A stretch of 64,000 bases of DNA from Streptomyces sp. NBC_01210 (GCF_036010325.1 NZ_CP108549.1:3410001-3474000); one strand, 5' to 3'; shown: positions 53,363 through 63,100, numbered from the stretch's first letter. The notes: generated from the letters alone by a model not told the origin. Numbers and translations are program-made.

Positions 53363-55048
53363 TCAGGTCGTGAGCAGACCCGCCCTGCCGTGGTGCCCGT
53401 ACTGGTCCAGCAGCGTCGTCCTGTCCGCCTCCGTCAGCCGGCGGTAGCCGCTCCTGCCCGGCTCCGCCCACCACACCTCGCCGCTGCCCTCGCCGTTGCC
53501 GAAGCCCTCGCGCCGCAGCGCCACGCGGTGGATCTTGTTCGTCGCGGTCACCGGCAGCTGCCGCAGCACCCTCACGAAGCGCGGCGCCATCTTGGTACCC
53601 AAGTCCGGCTGCGACGCAAGGAAATCCCCGAATCCCACCGGATCGAACGAGACGCCGTCCCGCAACGCGACCGCCGCCATCACCTGATCGCCCGCCACCG
53701 GGTCCGGCACCGCGTAGACCGCCACCCCCGCCGCGTCCGGCCACCGGGCCAGGATGTTCTCGATCAACGCGGCGGCGAGGTTCTCGCTGTCCACCCGCAG
53801 CCGGTCGTCCGTGCGTCCCGCGAAGTACAGGAAGCCGTCCGCGTCACGGAAGAAGAGGTCGCCCGTCCAGTACCAGCCGCCGCGGGTCCGGGCCGCGTCC
53901 GCTTCCGGGTGGCGCCAGTAGCCCTCGAACGGGCTCGGCCCCCGGTTCACCAGCTCCCCTATCGCATCCGACCCGTTGAGTAGCCGTCCGCCGGCGTCCA
54001 GTACCGCGGCCGCCCGCTCCTTCCCCGTGTCGGGGTCGACCACCGCCAGGTCGTCCTCCGGGCTCGCCCTGCCGATCGCGCCGGCCGGGGTGTCGGGGGT
54101 GCGCTGGATCGCCGCGCCGCCCTCGGAGGAGCCGTAGCCCTCCACCAGCCGCACCCCGAATCGCGCCTCGAAGCGCGCCGCGTCCACCGCGCCGGCCTCG
54201 GTGCCGAAGCCGAGCCGCAGCCTGTGCTCGCGGTCGTCGTCCCGTTCGGGCGTGGCCAGCAGGTACTGCACCGCCCGCCCCACGTAAGTGAAGTAGGTCG
54301 CACGATACGTCCGTACGTCGTCGAGGAATCCGGAGGCCGAGAAGCGGCGGCGCAGCGCGACCCCCGCCCCGCCCGCGAGCGCCGGCGCCCAGTCCGCGAT
54401 CACCGCGTTGCCGTGGAACATCGGCATGCAGATGTAGTGGACGTCGTCCTCGCGCACGCCGAAGTACCGCACCAGCGACGCGCCCGCCGCCGCCAGCCGG
54501 CCCTGGGTGCAGATCGCGGCCTTGGGCGCGCCCGTCGACCCGGAGGTGAAGTAGAGCAGCAGCCGACTGCCGGGCCCGACAGGACCGAGCGTGGCGTCGC
54601 CGGGTTCCGCGGCGGCGTACGGGGCGAGCAGCTCGGCGTAGGCGGCGTTGTCGGTATCGGTCACCAGCACCCGGACCCCCGGCAGGCCGAGCCCGTCGAG
54701 GAGGGGAAGGTGGGCGCGTTCGGTGACCAGCACCCGGCAGTCGGTGTGCAGGATGTCGCGGGCCAGTTCGGGCCCGCGCCGGGTCGGGTTGATGCCCGCC
54801 ACGGCGGCCCCGGCCAGGGCCGCCGCACTGAGCCACAGGGGAAACTCCGGGGTGTTGTCGAGCAGTACCCCGAGATGCGGCTCGGCTCCGCGCGGCAGGA
54901 GATCCACGAGGAGCGCGGCCCGTGCGGCGGCGCCCGCGGCGACCTGGTGGTGGCTGAGTGCGAAGTCCTGGCCGCTCAGCCCCACCCGGTGGTCGCCCCA
55001 TTGGCGCTGTACGAGCTCCGCGAGGGTGCCTGCTTCCGCGTTCCTCAT
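53363..55048 (-). CDS. acyl-CoA synthetase (AMP-binding, FATP/FadD17-like)
   Basis: A 561-aa adenylating enzyme. A3: LLYFTSGSTGAPKAAICTQG; A5: YGSSEGG; A7: YWTGDLFFRDADGFLYF; A8: RTDDRLRVDSENLAAALIEN; C-terminal Lys in TATNKIHRVALRRE. Activates a carboxylic acid, probably a medium or long-chain fatty acid, to acyl-CoA. ATG 55048 is the only start consistent with homology; the frame beyond is the LPMO gene region read in a wrong frame. Confidence 0.9.
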   Translation of the reverse strand: MRNAEAGTLAELVQRQWGDHRVGLSGQDFALSHHQVAAGAAARAALLVDLLPRGAEPHLGVLLDNTPEFPLWLSAAALAGAAVAGINPTRRGPELARDILHTDCRVLVTERAHLPLLDGLGLPGVRVLVTDTDNAAYAELLAPYAAAEPGDATLGPVGPGSRLLLYFTSGSTGAPKAAICTQGRLAAAGASLVRYFGVREDDVHYICMPMFHGNAVIADWAPALAGGAGVALRRRFSASGFLDDVRTYRATYFTYVGRAVQYLLATPERDDDREHRLRLGFGTEAGAVDAARFEARFGVRLVEGYGSSEGGAAIQRTPDTPAGAIGRASPEDDLAVVDPDTGKERAAAVLDAGGRLLNGSDAIGELVNRGPSPFEGYWRHPEADAARTRGGWYWTGDLFFRDADGFLYFAGRTDDRLRVDSENLAAALIENILARWPDAAGVAVYAVPDPVAGDQVMAAVALRDGVSFDPVGFGDFLASQPDLGTKMAPRFVRVLRQLPVTATNKIHRVALRREGFGNGEGSGEVWWAEPGRSGYRRLTEADRTTLLDQYGHHGRAGLLTT

Positions 55049-55074
55049 GGCGCCGCACGGTAGCTGACTATCCG

Positions 55075-55662
55075 TCAGAACTGAACATCCGAGCAGGCAT
55101 AGAAGGCGTTGACGGTGTCGTGCACCGTCCACACCGCGAGGATCAGATGCCGGCCGGACTTCGACGGCAGCGTCCCGGAGTGGCTGAGCGTGGACGGCGG
55201 GCGCTGGCCGTTGTACGGGATGGTCAGGAACGGCTGCGACTCGAGCGAGGCACGGGTGAGCTTCTGGCTCGGATTCCAGCCGTTCTTGGTGATGTAGTAC
55301 TTGAAGTCGGTCGTCGCGTGCATGGCGGTGAACTGCCACCGGAAGGTGTAGTTCTGCCCCGAGGAGACCTTGGTGGTGGGCCAGGTGCCGTCGCGCGGGT
55401 CGTCGAGCTGCGCGAAGCGGCTGTTGCCACCGGCGCAGATCGTTCCGTCGGCCGGACCCGCCGCCGGGAAGCCCTTGGGGCCTTCGGCGCTCTGGGGTTC
55501 GTAGATGATCTCGCCACAGTTGGCGACCGTGCGGTTGGCGCATAGTTTCTGGCGGCTGATGGGCGAGTCGGTGTAGCCATGGCTGCTGGCGCTGCCGGTC
55601 GCGAGCATGGTGGTGCCCGCCACTACGAGGCCGACCACGCCCGCGCATATCTTCTTGCGCAT
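55075..55662 (-). CDS. AA10 lytic polysaccharide monooxygenase (chitin-binding protein)
   Basis: A 195-aa secreted enzyme. The signal peptide ends at ATGSASS, exposing His28 (HGYTDSPISRQ); with His115 (FTAMHATTDF) this forms the copper histidine brace. Conserved WQFTAMHA, NRTVANCG and VWTVHDTVNAFYACSDV complete the fold. Oxidative cleavage of crystalline chitin is the likely role, synergistic with the two GH18 enzymes. Regulated through the DasR-like site just upstream. Confidence 0.93.
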   Translation of the reverse strand: MRKKICAGVVGLVVAGTTMLATGSASSHGYTDSPISRQKLCANRTVANCGEIIYEPQSAEGPKGFPAAGPADGTICAGGNSRFAQLDDPRDGTWPTTKVSSGQNYTFRWQFTAMHATTDFKYYITKNGWNPSQKLTRASLESQPFLTIPYNGQRPPSTLSHSGTLPSKSGRHLILAVWTVHDTVNAFYACSDVQF

Positions 55663-55735
55663 GCTTCGCTCCAGGAAAACGTGGGGGAGTTCTGTGGGCC
55701 GTGCTGCACGCGTGCGGTGGTACGCATTCCGGTTT

Positions 55736-55749
55736 CCGGTCTAGACCAA
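55736..55749. promoter_or_regulatory. DasR-like box of the LPMO gene
   Basis: CCGGTCTAGACCAA carries the 10-bp palindrome GGTCTAGACC, the DasR core, about 76 bp before the LPMO start. A second, weaker copy on the minus strand (ATTGGTCTGGAC) lies at 55779-55790, partly at the stop of the SPFH gene, giving the chi-type direct-repeat arrangement. Confidence 0.78.
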
Positions 55750-55789
55750 GGCCCAGAGTATTAACAGAACTTGAACATGTCCAGACCAA

Positions 55790-56947
55790 TCACGCACCTT
55801 CCGCGGGCCCCGAACCCCCTTGATGGAAGGCGACGGTGAGGTCCTTGACCAGAGCCTTGCGCTCGTGGTCGTCGAGCGCGACGAGCCCACGCCCGGTGAG
55901 CCGGTTCACCGCGTCGTCCACCGCCTTCACCACCGAAGTCAGCTCGCTGTCCCGGTGCTTGGCGTCGATCGCGGCGATCCGTCGGCGCTGCATCGCGACC
56001 GCCACCTCCGGCGCGTACTCGATCCCCGTCGGTTGCGCCGAGAAGAGCTCGATCCCCACCGGAGCGCACTCCGCCGACAGCAGACGCGTCAGCGCGTCGC
56101 CGACCGCCTCGGCATCGCGCAGGGTGGGTGCGTCCTCGTGGAAGGCATCGGCCGGCAGCTGCGAGAGCACCCGCGCCATCGCCGCCTCGACCTGCTCGCT
56201 CAGATAGTTCTCGTGGTCCTCGACGCCGAGCGCCGCCCGCGCGGTGTCCTTGACCCGCCACACCACGAGCACCACGACGCGCAGCGCCGTGCCGTCCGCG
56301 TCGACCGCCGGCATCGGTTCGCTGCGCCAGTGCCGCAGCCGCACGTCGACCCCGCGGCGCAGCAGCAACGGATTGACCCACACCAGCCCCGTACGCCGCA
56401 CACTCCCCTGGTAGTCGCCGAAGATCGTCAGCACCCAGGCGTGTCCGACCCGGCCGCATCCCAGCCCGCCGAAGGCGAAGAGCGCCAGCACCACGCCCAG
56501 CGTAAGCAGGCACCACAGCCCGATCCCGATGCCGTTGAAGGGATACGAGGGCAGCCCGAGCAGCCTCGTCAACCTGCCCGGCAGCGCTCCGACCCCCCAC
56601 AGCAACGCGCCGATCCCGGCCAGCGCGCACAGCCCGGCGACCACCCCGGTCCAGCCGGGCAGCGCGGGCGCGGCCCGCTCGACCAGGTCCGGATCGACGG
56701 GCGGCGCGGGCCGCGGTGGGACGACAGCGGACCGCGGCACCGCGGTTCTGCGGCCGACCTTCGGCTGCTCGCCGGTGCCGTGCCGCCACCCGACGACGGC
56801 GGACCGCGGGGCGAGCGGCAGGGAGTCGTCTTCGCGGAAGAGGAGATGCACCGGGATCTCGGTGGTGACCTCCTGGGCGATGACCGGGGTGTGCCGCGGG
56901 CTGTCGGACGGCACGGTGCCGTCCGGCTCCGGGGTCGTGGTGTTCAT
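55790..56947 (-). CDS. SPFH/Band 7 (stomatin-like) membrane protein
   Basis: A 385-aa protein with a disordered N-terminus, two membrane helices (VVAGLCALAGIGALLWGV and GLWCLLTLGVVLALFAFG), then an SPFH domain (VLTIFGDYQGSVRRTGLVWV, VVVLVVWRVKDTARAALGVE) and a helical C-terminal part (APEVAVAMQRRRIAAIDAKH). Scaffold for membrane microdomains, role unknown. ATG 56947 has GGAGGTGG upstream. Confidence 0.85.
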   Translation of the reverse strand: MNTTTPEPDGTVPSDSPRHTPVIAQEVTTEIPVHLLFREDDSLPLAPRSAVVGWRHGTGEQPKVGRRTAVPRSAVVPPRPAPPVDPDLVERAAPALPGWTGVVAGLCALAGIGALLWGVGALPGRLTRLLGLPSYPFNGIGIGLWCLLTLGVVLALFAFGGLGCGRVGHAWVLTIFGDYQGSVRRTGLVWVNPLLLRRGVDVRLRHWRSEPMPAVDADGTALRVVVLVVWRVKDTARAALGVEDHENYLSEQVEAAMARVLSQLPADAFHEDAPTLRDAEAVGDALTRLLSAECAPVGIELFSAQPTGIEYAPEVAVAMQRRRIAAIDAKHRDSELTSVVKAVDDAVNRLTGRGLVALDDHERKALVKDLTVAFHQGGSGPAEGA

Positions 56948-57031
56948 GACTGCCACCTCCACTGGTCGTTCCGTACTGCCGTCGCCGTGCCGGTCGGCTC
57001 CGTCGGCCGACTGCGCCGGACTGCCGCGCCG

Positions 57032-58438
57032 TCAGGCGAAGAGCCGCCGCCAGGTCTCGGGTCCCGGGAAGCCGTCGGCCGCGGCGCCGCGCCAGCCCTG
57101 GGCCTGCTGGAACGCCTCGACATTGCGCCGGTCCGCCTCGCTCCATGCCGGTCCGGGCCCCGATGTGTAGTGCTTGCCGTAGCCGCGCTTCACCAGCTGC
57201 CGGCCGAGCTGGGTGACGTGACTACTGGACCGGCCGGGAAGGAAGTAGCCGCGCCCCGGGTAGGCGGGCGCGACCGCGCTCTTACCACCGGGCCCGCTCG
57301 CCCCACCGATGATGTTCCGGCCCTTCTTGGTCACCAGCAGCCGCCAGGTGCCCGGCCCCGGCATCCCGTCCGCCTCCGCGCCCTGCCAGCCCTGGGAGAG
57401 CTGGAACGCCTGCGTGGCCAGTCGGTCCATGTCGTCCCAGCGCGATTCGGGTCCCTGGGGGTAGAAGTGCTTTCCGCCGCGGCTGGAGAGCAGCTCGGCG
57501 AGCCGGGTGACGTACTTGTTGTTCGCACCGGGTCCGAAGGCCGTCCTCCCCGGATAGGCGCCCGTGACGGGGTTGGCGCCCGTCCCAGGATTGGCGCCCG
57601 TCCCAGGGTTGGCGGCTGTCCCCGGGTTGGCGGCCGTCCCGGGATTGGCGCCCGTCCCCGGAACGGTGGCGACGGACGGCGCTTCCACCACGCCGCCGCT
57701 GAGGCCCTTGTAGCGGTAGGGCAGGTACTTGCTGGAGTTGGTCCAGTACGCCAAGGGCGTGGCCTGCCTACGGGCCTGCGGCTTCACCTGCTCGTACGCG
57801 ATGTAGGAGGTGTGCGTGTAGTCGGTCCAGCCGCCGAAGAGCACGACATGCGAGCCCCGGGTCGGATTGTCCGGGTTGTGGAAGAGCAGAATGTCGCCGG
57901 GCTGCAGCTCCTCGCGCGTGATCAGGGTGGCGTACTCGGCGAGGCTCCCCGTCCACTCGTTGCCTGCCAGACCCCATGCCATCGAGACATAGCCCGAGCA
58001 GTCCTGGCGGTATCCGTCGGTCCAGTACAGCTCCATGCTGTACGGGACCCCCGCGCTCACCCATTTCTTGGCCCGGTTGATGATCTCGGCCCGGGTCGTC
58101 TTGCGCAGCGGCGCGGCGGCCGTGGCCGACTTGCCCGTGGGTCCGTGCAGCGGTCCGCTGCGGCCCTGCTCGGTCACGGGCACCGGGTCGGCGGTGGCTT
58201 GCGCGTCGACGGCCTCGCCCGGCCGCGCGGTACCGGCAGCCGCGGGGCCGACGGCGTCCGCCACTCCTGCCCCACCGCTGCCGAGCACCACGCCCGCCGT
58301 GGCGAGCACGGCCAGCGCCCGGCGTAAGCCGTGCGCGTTCGGGTGGCCTCCGGCCGCGAGGATGCGGCGCTGCTGGGCACAGCCCGCGCAGCCGCAGTCG
58401 GCCGCGGGCTCGTACTCCTCGAACACCGGCACGGTCAT
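57032..58438 (-). CDS. exported protein with NlpC/P60-like and two peptidoglycan-binding-type repeats
   Basis: A 468-aa protein. The N-terminal Cys-rich segment (ADCGCAGCAQQRR) is followed by a membrane/signal segment. An NlpC/CHAP-like part comes next (DCSGYVSMAWGL with the Cys nucleophile, GDILLFHNPDN, GSHVVLFGGWTD). A repeat linker of NPGTGA hexapeptides follows, and then two copies of the domain ending GWQGAEADGMPGPGTWRLL and GWRGAAADGFPGPETWRRLF, a peptidoglycan-binding-type module. ATG 58438 has GGAGGG upstream. Probably remodels or binds cell wall. Confidence 0.82.
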   Translation of the reverse strand: MTVPVFEEYEPAADCGCAGCAQQRRILAAGGHPNAHGLRRALAVLATAGVVLGSGGAGVADAVGPAAAGTARPGEAVDAQATADPVPVTEQGRSGPLHGPTGKSATAAAPLRKTTRAEIINRAKKWVSAGVPYSMELYWTDGYRQDCSGYVSMAWGLAGNEWTGSLAEYATLITREELQPGDILLFHNPDNPTRGSHVVLFGGWTDYTHTSYIAYEQVKPQARRQATPLAYWTNSSKYLPYRYKGLSGGVVEAPSVATVPGTGANPGTAANPGTAANPGTGANPGTGANPVTGAYPGRTAFGPGANNKYVTRLAELLSSRGGKHFYPQGPESRWDDMDRLATQAFQLSQGWQGAEADGMPGPGTWRLLVTKKGRNIIGGASGPGGKSAVAPAYPGRGYFLPGRSSSHVTQLGRQLVKRGYGKHYTSGPGPAWSEADRRNVEAFQQAQGWRGAAADGFPGPETWRRLFA

Positions 58439-58645
58439 ACGGACCCTCCGCACTCATCAAGTTCTTTTGGCTCTGACGCACGGGTGCCGGCGTCCACTGC
58501 CGGCGCCCCCTGTCAGCCGCCAACTGTCCCGTCTCATCGCATTTTGACGGAATGAAGGTAATAAAAGACGATTCGACAGGCCGGAATGATCAGAGAATGG
58601 TCATCAGCACCCGCGGCTGTCGGGTAGAGTTCTCCAGGTCAGCAG

Positions 58646-58719
58646 GCGCCGCTAGCTCAGTTGGTTAGAGCAGCTGACTCTTAATCAGCGGGTCCGGGGT
58701 TCGAGTCCCTGGCGGCGCA
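58646..58719 (+). tRNA. tRNA-Lys (CTT anticodon), copy 3
   Basis: 74-nt gene identical to copies 1 and 2; shares the GTCAGCAG 5' flank with copy 1. TAGAGT -10-like element at about 58625. Confidence 0.97.
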
Positions 58720-58729
58720 CGCAGAACTG

Positions 58730-58758
58730 AGGCCCCCTCACCACACATGAGGGGGCCT
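58730..58758 (+). terminator. terminator of tRNA-Lys copy 3
   Basis: AGGCCCCCTCA / TGAGGGGGCCT, 11-bp perfect stem, 7-nt loop, 10 bp after the tRNA. Confidence 0.85.
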
Positions 58759-58759
58759 T

Positions 58760-59165
58760 GGTCGTACATACAGACGTTTTCAGCCACTCCAGCCCCGATG
58801 CGACCTTCTCGCAAGAGGGCCTCAAATCGCACATATAGCCGATTAACGCCCCGTTTCACCCTTGCGATCATGACGGGGGGTCGTAGACCCTGTCCTGGAG
58901 CCAATACCCTCAATGGGGCATCCCTTTAGCACAGTTGGGCGTATTTGGAGAGGATAATCCCGTTGCAGGGACACGGGATAGGGGTCCCGTTCACAGATCG
59001 AACACGCTACGGGCATCATGCAACCAGCAGGTGACCGTTTCGTGTCTGTAGTGACGGTGGCCCGCCACTGATGCGTCCAGGACTGATGGTCAAGGGGGAC
59101 CGACGGCCAGGACTAAACGACCGACCACAGCTCACGCAGCCAGCTTGCGTGCGGGGGGATGACTC
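58760..59165 (+). other. long upstream region of cslA
   Basis: A 406-bp non-coding stretch. It is moderately AT-rich, with GATAATCCCG and ACACGGGATAGG elements and a GCGGGGGGATGA sequence just before cslA. I see no open reading frame and no known riboswitch consensus. Probably holds the cslA promoter and its regulators. Confidence 0.45.
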
Positions 59166-61094
59166 ATGACGTCGACGCCAGACGGCGCCCGGCAGCCCAA
59201 CGACCCTTCCCGGACGACTCAGCTCCGGATACCGGCGCACCTGCGCACCGCCGGGCAGCGGCTGCGCCCCAAGAAGGCACTGCCGCGGTACGACTACGAG
59301 CACTACAGCAGGCTCGCCGGTCCCCTGACCCAGCCCGACCCGGCCAAGCCGTACACCGTGCAGTACCGCTCGCTGCTCTCGCAGGAGCCGCACCGTATCC
59401 GGGCCGCCCTGCTGCTCGGCGCCGCGCCGCTGGTCTCGCTGGGCCTGTTCGCCTGGCTGATGCAGCCCCAGCACTGGACCGAGCGCGACCCGAACCTCAA
59501 GAACGACACGCTGCTCATCCTCGACGTCGTCATGCTCGTCTCGATCGGTCTGATCGAGCTCTTCCGCACGCTGAACGTCCTGTCGAACGCGCACGCCACG
59601 CTGGTGGCCCGCGACCCGGTCCCCGTGGTGCCCGAGACCGGCACCAAGGTCGCCTTCCTCACCTCCTTCGTACCGGGCAAGGAGCCCCTGGAGATGGTGA
59701 CGAAGACGCTCGAGGCGGCCGTGCGGATCCGGCACCGCGGGCTGATGCACGTCTGGCTGCTCGACGAGGGCGACGACCCCGCCGTCAAGGAGGTCTGCGC
59801 GCGGCTCGGCGTCCACCACTTCTCCCGCAAGGGCGTTGCGCACTGGAACCAGGCCAAGGGACCGCACCGGGCCAAGACCAAGCACGGCAACTACAACGCC
59901 TGGCTCGAGGCGCACGGCGGCAACTACGACTTCTTCGCCTCCGTCGACACCGACCACATCCCGCTGCCCAACTACCTGGAGCGGATGCTCGGCTACTTCC
60001 GCGACCCGGACGTCGGCTTCGTCATCGGCCCGCAGGTGTACGGCAATTACGACACCTTCGTCACCAAGGCCGCCGAGTCGCAGCAGTTCCTCTTCCACGC
60101 CCTGATCCAACGCGCGGGCAACCGCTACGGCGCGCCCATGTTCGTCGGCACCTCCAACGCCGTACGCATCAAGGCGCTCAAGCAGATCGGCGGTCTGTAC
60201 GACTCGATCACCGAGGACATGGCGACCGGCTTCGAGATGCACCGCGCCAGCAACCCGGACACCGGGAACAAGTGGCGTTCGGTCTACACCCCGGACGTGC
60301 TGGCCGTCGGCGAGGGGCCCACGGCCTGGACCGACTTCTTCACCCAGCAGCTGCGCTGGTCGCGGGGCACATACGAAACGATCATGAAGCAGTACTGGAA
60401 GGGCTTCTACTCCCTGCCGCCGGGCAAGCTCTTCAACTACACGATGATGATCATCTTCTACCCGATGTCGGCCCTCAACTGGATCCTGGCGGCGCTGAGC
60501 TGTGCGCTGTTCCTGGGCATGGGCGCCTCCGGTGTGCAGATCGACCCGACGATCTGGATGATGCTGTACGGCAACGCCTCGGCGCTCCAGATCGGCCTCT
60601 ACATCTGGAACCGCCGCCACAATGTCTCACCGCACGAGCCCGAGGGCTCCGGCGGACTCGCGGGCATGGTGATGTCCGCGCTCTCCGCGCCGATCTACGC
60701 ACGCTCGTTGATGGACGCCGTACTGCGCCGCAAGAGCAAGTTCGTCGTGACCCCCAAGGGCGACTCGTCCAGCCCGGACACCCTCTTCGGCACGTTCCGG
60801 ATCCATCTCTTCTTCATCATCGTCTTCGGCGGATCGCTCGGCTTGTCCTTCTACTTCGGGCACGACCATCCGGCGATGATCACCTGGGCCACGCTGGCCC
60901 TGCTGATCACCGCGGCCCCCATCTTTGCCTGGCGGCACGGCATCCGCGAGGAGAAGAAGAAAAAGCGCAGAAGGCGGCACGGCGGCGGACAGCCGCCCGC
61001 CGCCACCTCGGAGGCCCATCTGCCGCAGCAGCGGCCGCAGCCTGCCATCACCGACCAGACCATGCAGATCGCCCTTGGGGGACGTAAGAAATGA
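59166..61094 (+). CDS. cslA: CslA, cellulose-synthase-like GT2 glycosyltransferase
   Basis: A 642-aa integral membrane GT2 enzyme. TM helices flank the catalytic domain (ALLLGAAPLVSLGLFAWLM, ILDVVMLVSIGLIELF; C-terminal YTMMIIFYPMSALNWILAAL and others). GT2 motifs: LLDEGDDPAVKEV, SVDTDHIPLPNYLERM (DxD-type), TSNAVRIKALKQIGG, SITEDMATGFEMH (TED), and QQLRWSRGTYE (QxxRW). It makes a beta-glucan at hyphal tips and acts with GlxA. ATG overlaps neither neighbour; stop overlaps glxA by 4 bp. Confidence 0.94.
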   Translation: MTSTPDGARQPNDPSRTTQLRIPAHLRTAGQRLRPKKALPRYDYEHYSRLAGPLTQPDPAKPYTVQYRSLLSQEPHRIRAALLLGAAPLVSLGLFAWLMQPQHWTERDPNLKNDTLLILDVVMLVSIGLIELFRTLNVLSNAHATLVARDPVPVVPETGTKVAFLTSFVPGKEPLEMVTKTLEAAVRIRHRGLMHVWLLDEGDDPAVKEVCARLGVHHFSRKGVAHWNQAKGPHRAKTKHGNYNAWLEAHGGNYDFFASVDTDHIPLPNYLERMLGYFRDPDVGFVIGPQVYGNYDTFVTKAAESQQFLFHALIQRAGNRYGAPMFVGTSNAVRIKALKQIGGLYDSITEDMATGFEMHRASNPDTGNKWRSVYTPDVLAVGEGPTAWTDFFTQQLRWSRGTYETIMKQYWKGFYSLPPGKLFNYTMMIIFYPMSALNWILAALSCALFLGMGASGVQIDPTIWMMLYGNASALQIGLYIWNRRHNVSPHEPEGSGGLAGMVMSALSAPIYARSLMDAVLRRKSKFVVTPKGDSSSPDTLFGTFRIHLFFIIVFGGSLGLSFYFGHDHPAMITWATLALLITAAPIFAWRHGIREEKKKKRRRRHGGGQPPAATSEAHLPQQRPQPAITDQTMQIALGGRKK

Positions 61095-63043
61095 GCACGA
61101 TGCCCGTGCGGCCGAACCACCGCAAGAACCGCGCCCGTCGTGTGGCGATAAGCGCGGCGGTGGTCGTCGTGGTGGCCGGTTTCAACGGGCCGGCGATGTG
61201 GCGCTTCGGCTCGGAGCAGTACCACGACTACAAGATCAACAAGCCGGAGTACAAGGCGGCCAACGGCCACTGGGACTTTCTGGACGTCCCCGCCGAGTAC
61301 AAGATCAATACGATTCACGCCGCGCTGCTGCACACCGGCAAGGTGCTGCTGATAGCGGGCTCCGGCAACAACCAGAAGAACTTCGACGCGAAGAAGTTCG
61401 AGTCGGTGCTGTGGGATCCGAAGACCAACGACTTCAAGATGATCCCCACGCCCAAGGACATGTTCTGCGCCGGGCACACCCAGCTGCCCGACGGAAAGCT
61501 GCTGGTCGCGGGCGGCACCAAGCGGTACGAGAAGCTCAAGGGCGACGCCACCAAGGCAGGCGGCCTGATGGTCGTCCACAACGAGGACCCGGACGAGCCC
61601 AAGACCCTGCCCGCCGGGACGAAGTTCACCGGCAAGCAGGGCGGCAAGACCTTCGTCTCCAAGGACCCCGTCCTGGTGGAGAAGGCGAAGAAGGTCTTCG
61701 ACAAGAAGACCGGCAAGTTCCTGCGCAACGATCCCGGGCTCGGCCGTATCTATGTCGAGGCCGAGGAGTCCGGGAAGGAATACGAGACCGGCACCGAGGA
61801 CAACTACCGGGTGCAGGGCCTCAACGGCGCGGACGCCCGCAATGTCTACGGCATCGCGCAGAAGCTCGCGCTCGACAAGAAGGACTTCCAGGGCATCAAG
61901 GAGGCCTACGAGTTCGATCCGGTGGCGGAGAAGTACATCACCGTCGACCCGATGAACGAGGCCCGCTGGTACCCGACGCTGACCACACTCAAGGACGGCA
62001 AGGTCCTCTCGCTCTCCGGTCTCGACGAGATCGGGCAGATCGTCCCCGGCAAGGACGAGATCTACGACCCCAAGACAAAGACCTGGAAGTACACCGGGAT
62101 CATCCGGAAGTTCCCCACCTATCCGGCGATCTTCCTGATGGACAACGGCAAGCTCTTCTACTCCGGCTCGAACGCCGGGTACGGACCCGCCAACGTCGGC
62201 CGTGATCCGGGCGTCTGGGATCTGAAGACGAACAAGTTCGACAAGATCCCGGGCCTCAGCGACCCGGACAGGATGGAGACCTCGGCGACCGTCATGCTGC
62301 CGCCCGCCCAGGACCAGCGGTTCATGGTCATCGGCGGTGGCGGGGTCGGCGAGTCCGAGAAGGCCAGTGAGAAGTCCCGGCTGGTCGACCTCAAGGCCGC
62401 GAACCCCCGCTTCAAGGACGGCGCTTCCCTGGAGAAGGGCACCCGCTACCCGAGCGCCTCGCTGCTGCCCGACGACTCGGTCCTGGTCACCGGCGGCTCC
62501 GCGGACTACCGCGGGCGCGGCGGCTCCAATGTCCTCCAGGCGCGTACGTACGACCCGAGGACGGGCACGTACAAGCGGGTCGCCGATCCCGCGGTGGGGC
62601 GCAACTACCACTCCGGCTCGGTGCTGCTCCCCGACGGCCGCGTCATGATCTTCGGTTCGGACTCGCTCTTCGCGGACAAGGCCAACACCAAGCCGGGCGT
62701 CTTCGAGCAGCGCATCGAGATCTACACCCCGCCGTACCTCTACCGGGACTCCAAGCCCGAGGTGAGCGGCGGGCCGAAGGCCATCAAGCGCGGGGACACG
62801 GGCACGTTCAAGGTCAAGAACGCCGCGTCCGTCAAGACGGCGAAGCTGCTGCGGCCGAGCGCCGTCACGCATGTCACCGACACCGACCAGCGCTCGATCG
62901 CGCTGGACATGAAGAAGACGGCGGACGGAATCCAGGTCACCGTGCCGAAGAACCGGGCGCTGGTGCCGTCCGGCTGGTACATGCTCTTCGTGACGGACGA
63001 CAAGGGCACGCCGTCCGAGGGCGTGTGGGTCGAGGTGCCGTAG
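61091..63043 (+). CDS. glxA: GlxA, copper radical oxidase (galactose oxidase-like)
   Basis: A 650-aa exported copper oxidase. An N-terminal signal anchor (AVVVVVAGFNGPAMWRFG) precedes a seven-bladed Kelch-type barrel. Cys126 in DMFCAGHTQLPDG is the cross-linking Cys of the Tyr-Cys radical; RNYHSGSVLLPDG supplies Tyr and His copper ligands; a C-terminal Ig-like domain ends the protein. ATG 61091 overlaps cslA by 4 bp (ATGA). Needed for tip polysaccharide assembly and pellet formation. Confidence 0.94.
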   Translation: MSTMPVRPNHRKNRARRVAISAAVVVVVAGFNGPAMWRFGSEQYHDYKINKPEYKAANGHWDFLDVPAEYKINTIHAALLHTGKVLLIAGSGNNQKNFDAKKFESVLWDPKTNDFKMIPTPKDMFCAGHTQLPDGKLLVAGGTKRYEKLKGDATKAGGLMVVHNEDPDEPKTLPAGTKFTGKQGGKTFVSKDPVLVEKAKKVFDKKTGKFLRNDPGLGRIYVEAEESGKEYETGTEDNYRVQGLNGADARNVYGIAQKLALDKKDFQGIKEAYEFDPVAEKYITVDPMNEARWYPTLTTLKDGKVLSLSGLDEIGQIVPGKDEIYDPKTKTWKYTGIIRKFPTYPAIFLMDNGKLFYSGSNAGYGPANVGRDPGVWDLKTNKFDKIPGLSDPDRMETSATVMLPPAQDQRFMVIGGGGVGESEKASEKSRLVDLKAANPRFKDGASLEKGTRYPSASLLPDDSVLVTGGSADYRGRGGSNVLQARTYDPRTGTYKRVADPAVGRNYHSGSVLLPDGRVMIFGSDSLFADKANTKPGVFEQRIEIYTPPYLYRDSKPEVSGGPKAIKRGDTGTFKVKNAASVKTAKLLRPSAVTHVTDTDQRSIALDMKKTADGIQVTVPKNRALVPSGWYMLFVTDDKGTPSEGVWVEVP

Positions 63044-63100
63044 GTCCGCAGGTCCGTAGGTCCGTGGCGCCGCAGGCCCACAGGCCCGTAGCGCTTGACC

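Noticed and set aside
53363..55789. Extended acyl-CoA synthetase of 808 aa
   Set aside because: The extra N-terminal part is the LPMO gene read out of frame; ATG 55048 starts the real enzyme.
58439..58645. c-di-AMP (ydaO-type) riboswitch before the cell-wall protein gene
   Set aside because: Such riboswitches precede some Streptomyces wall hydrolases, but the conserved core is not visible here.
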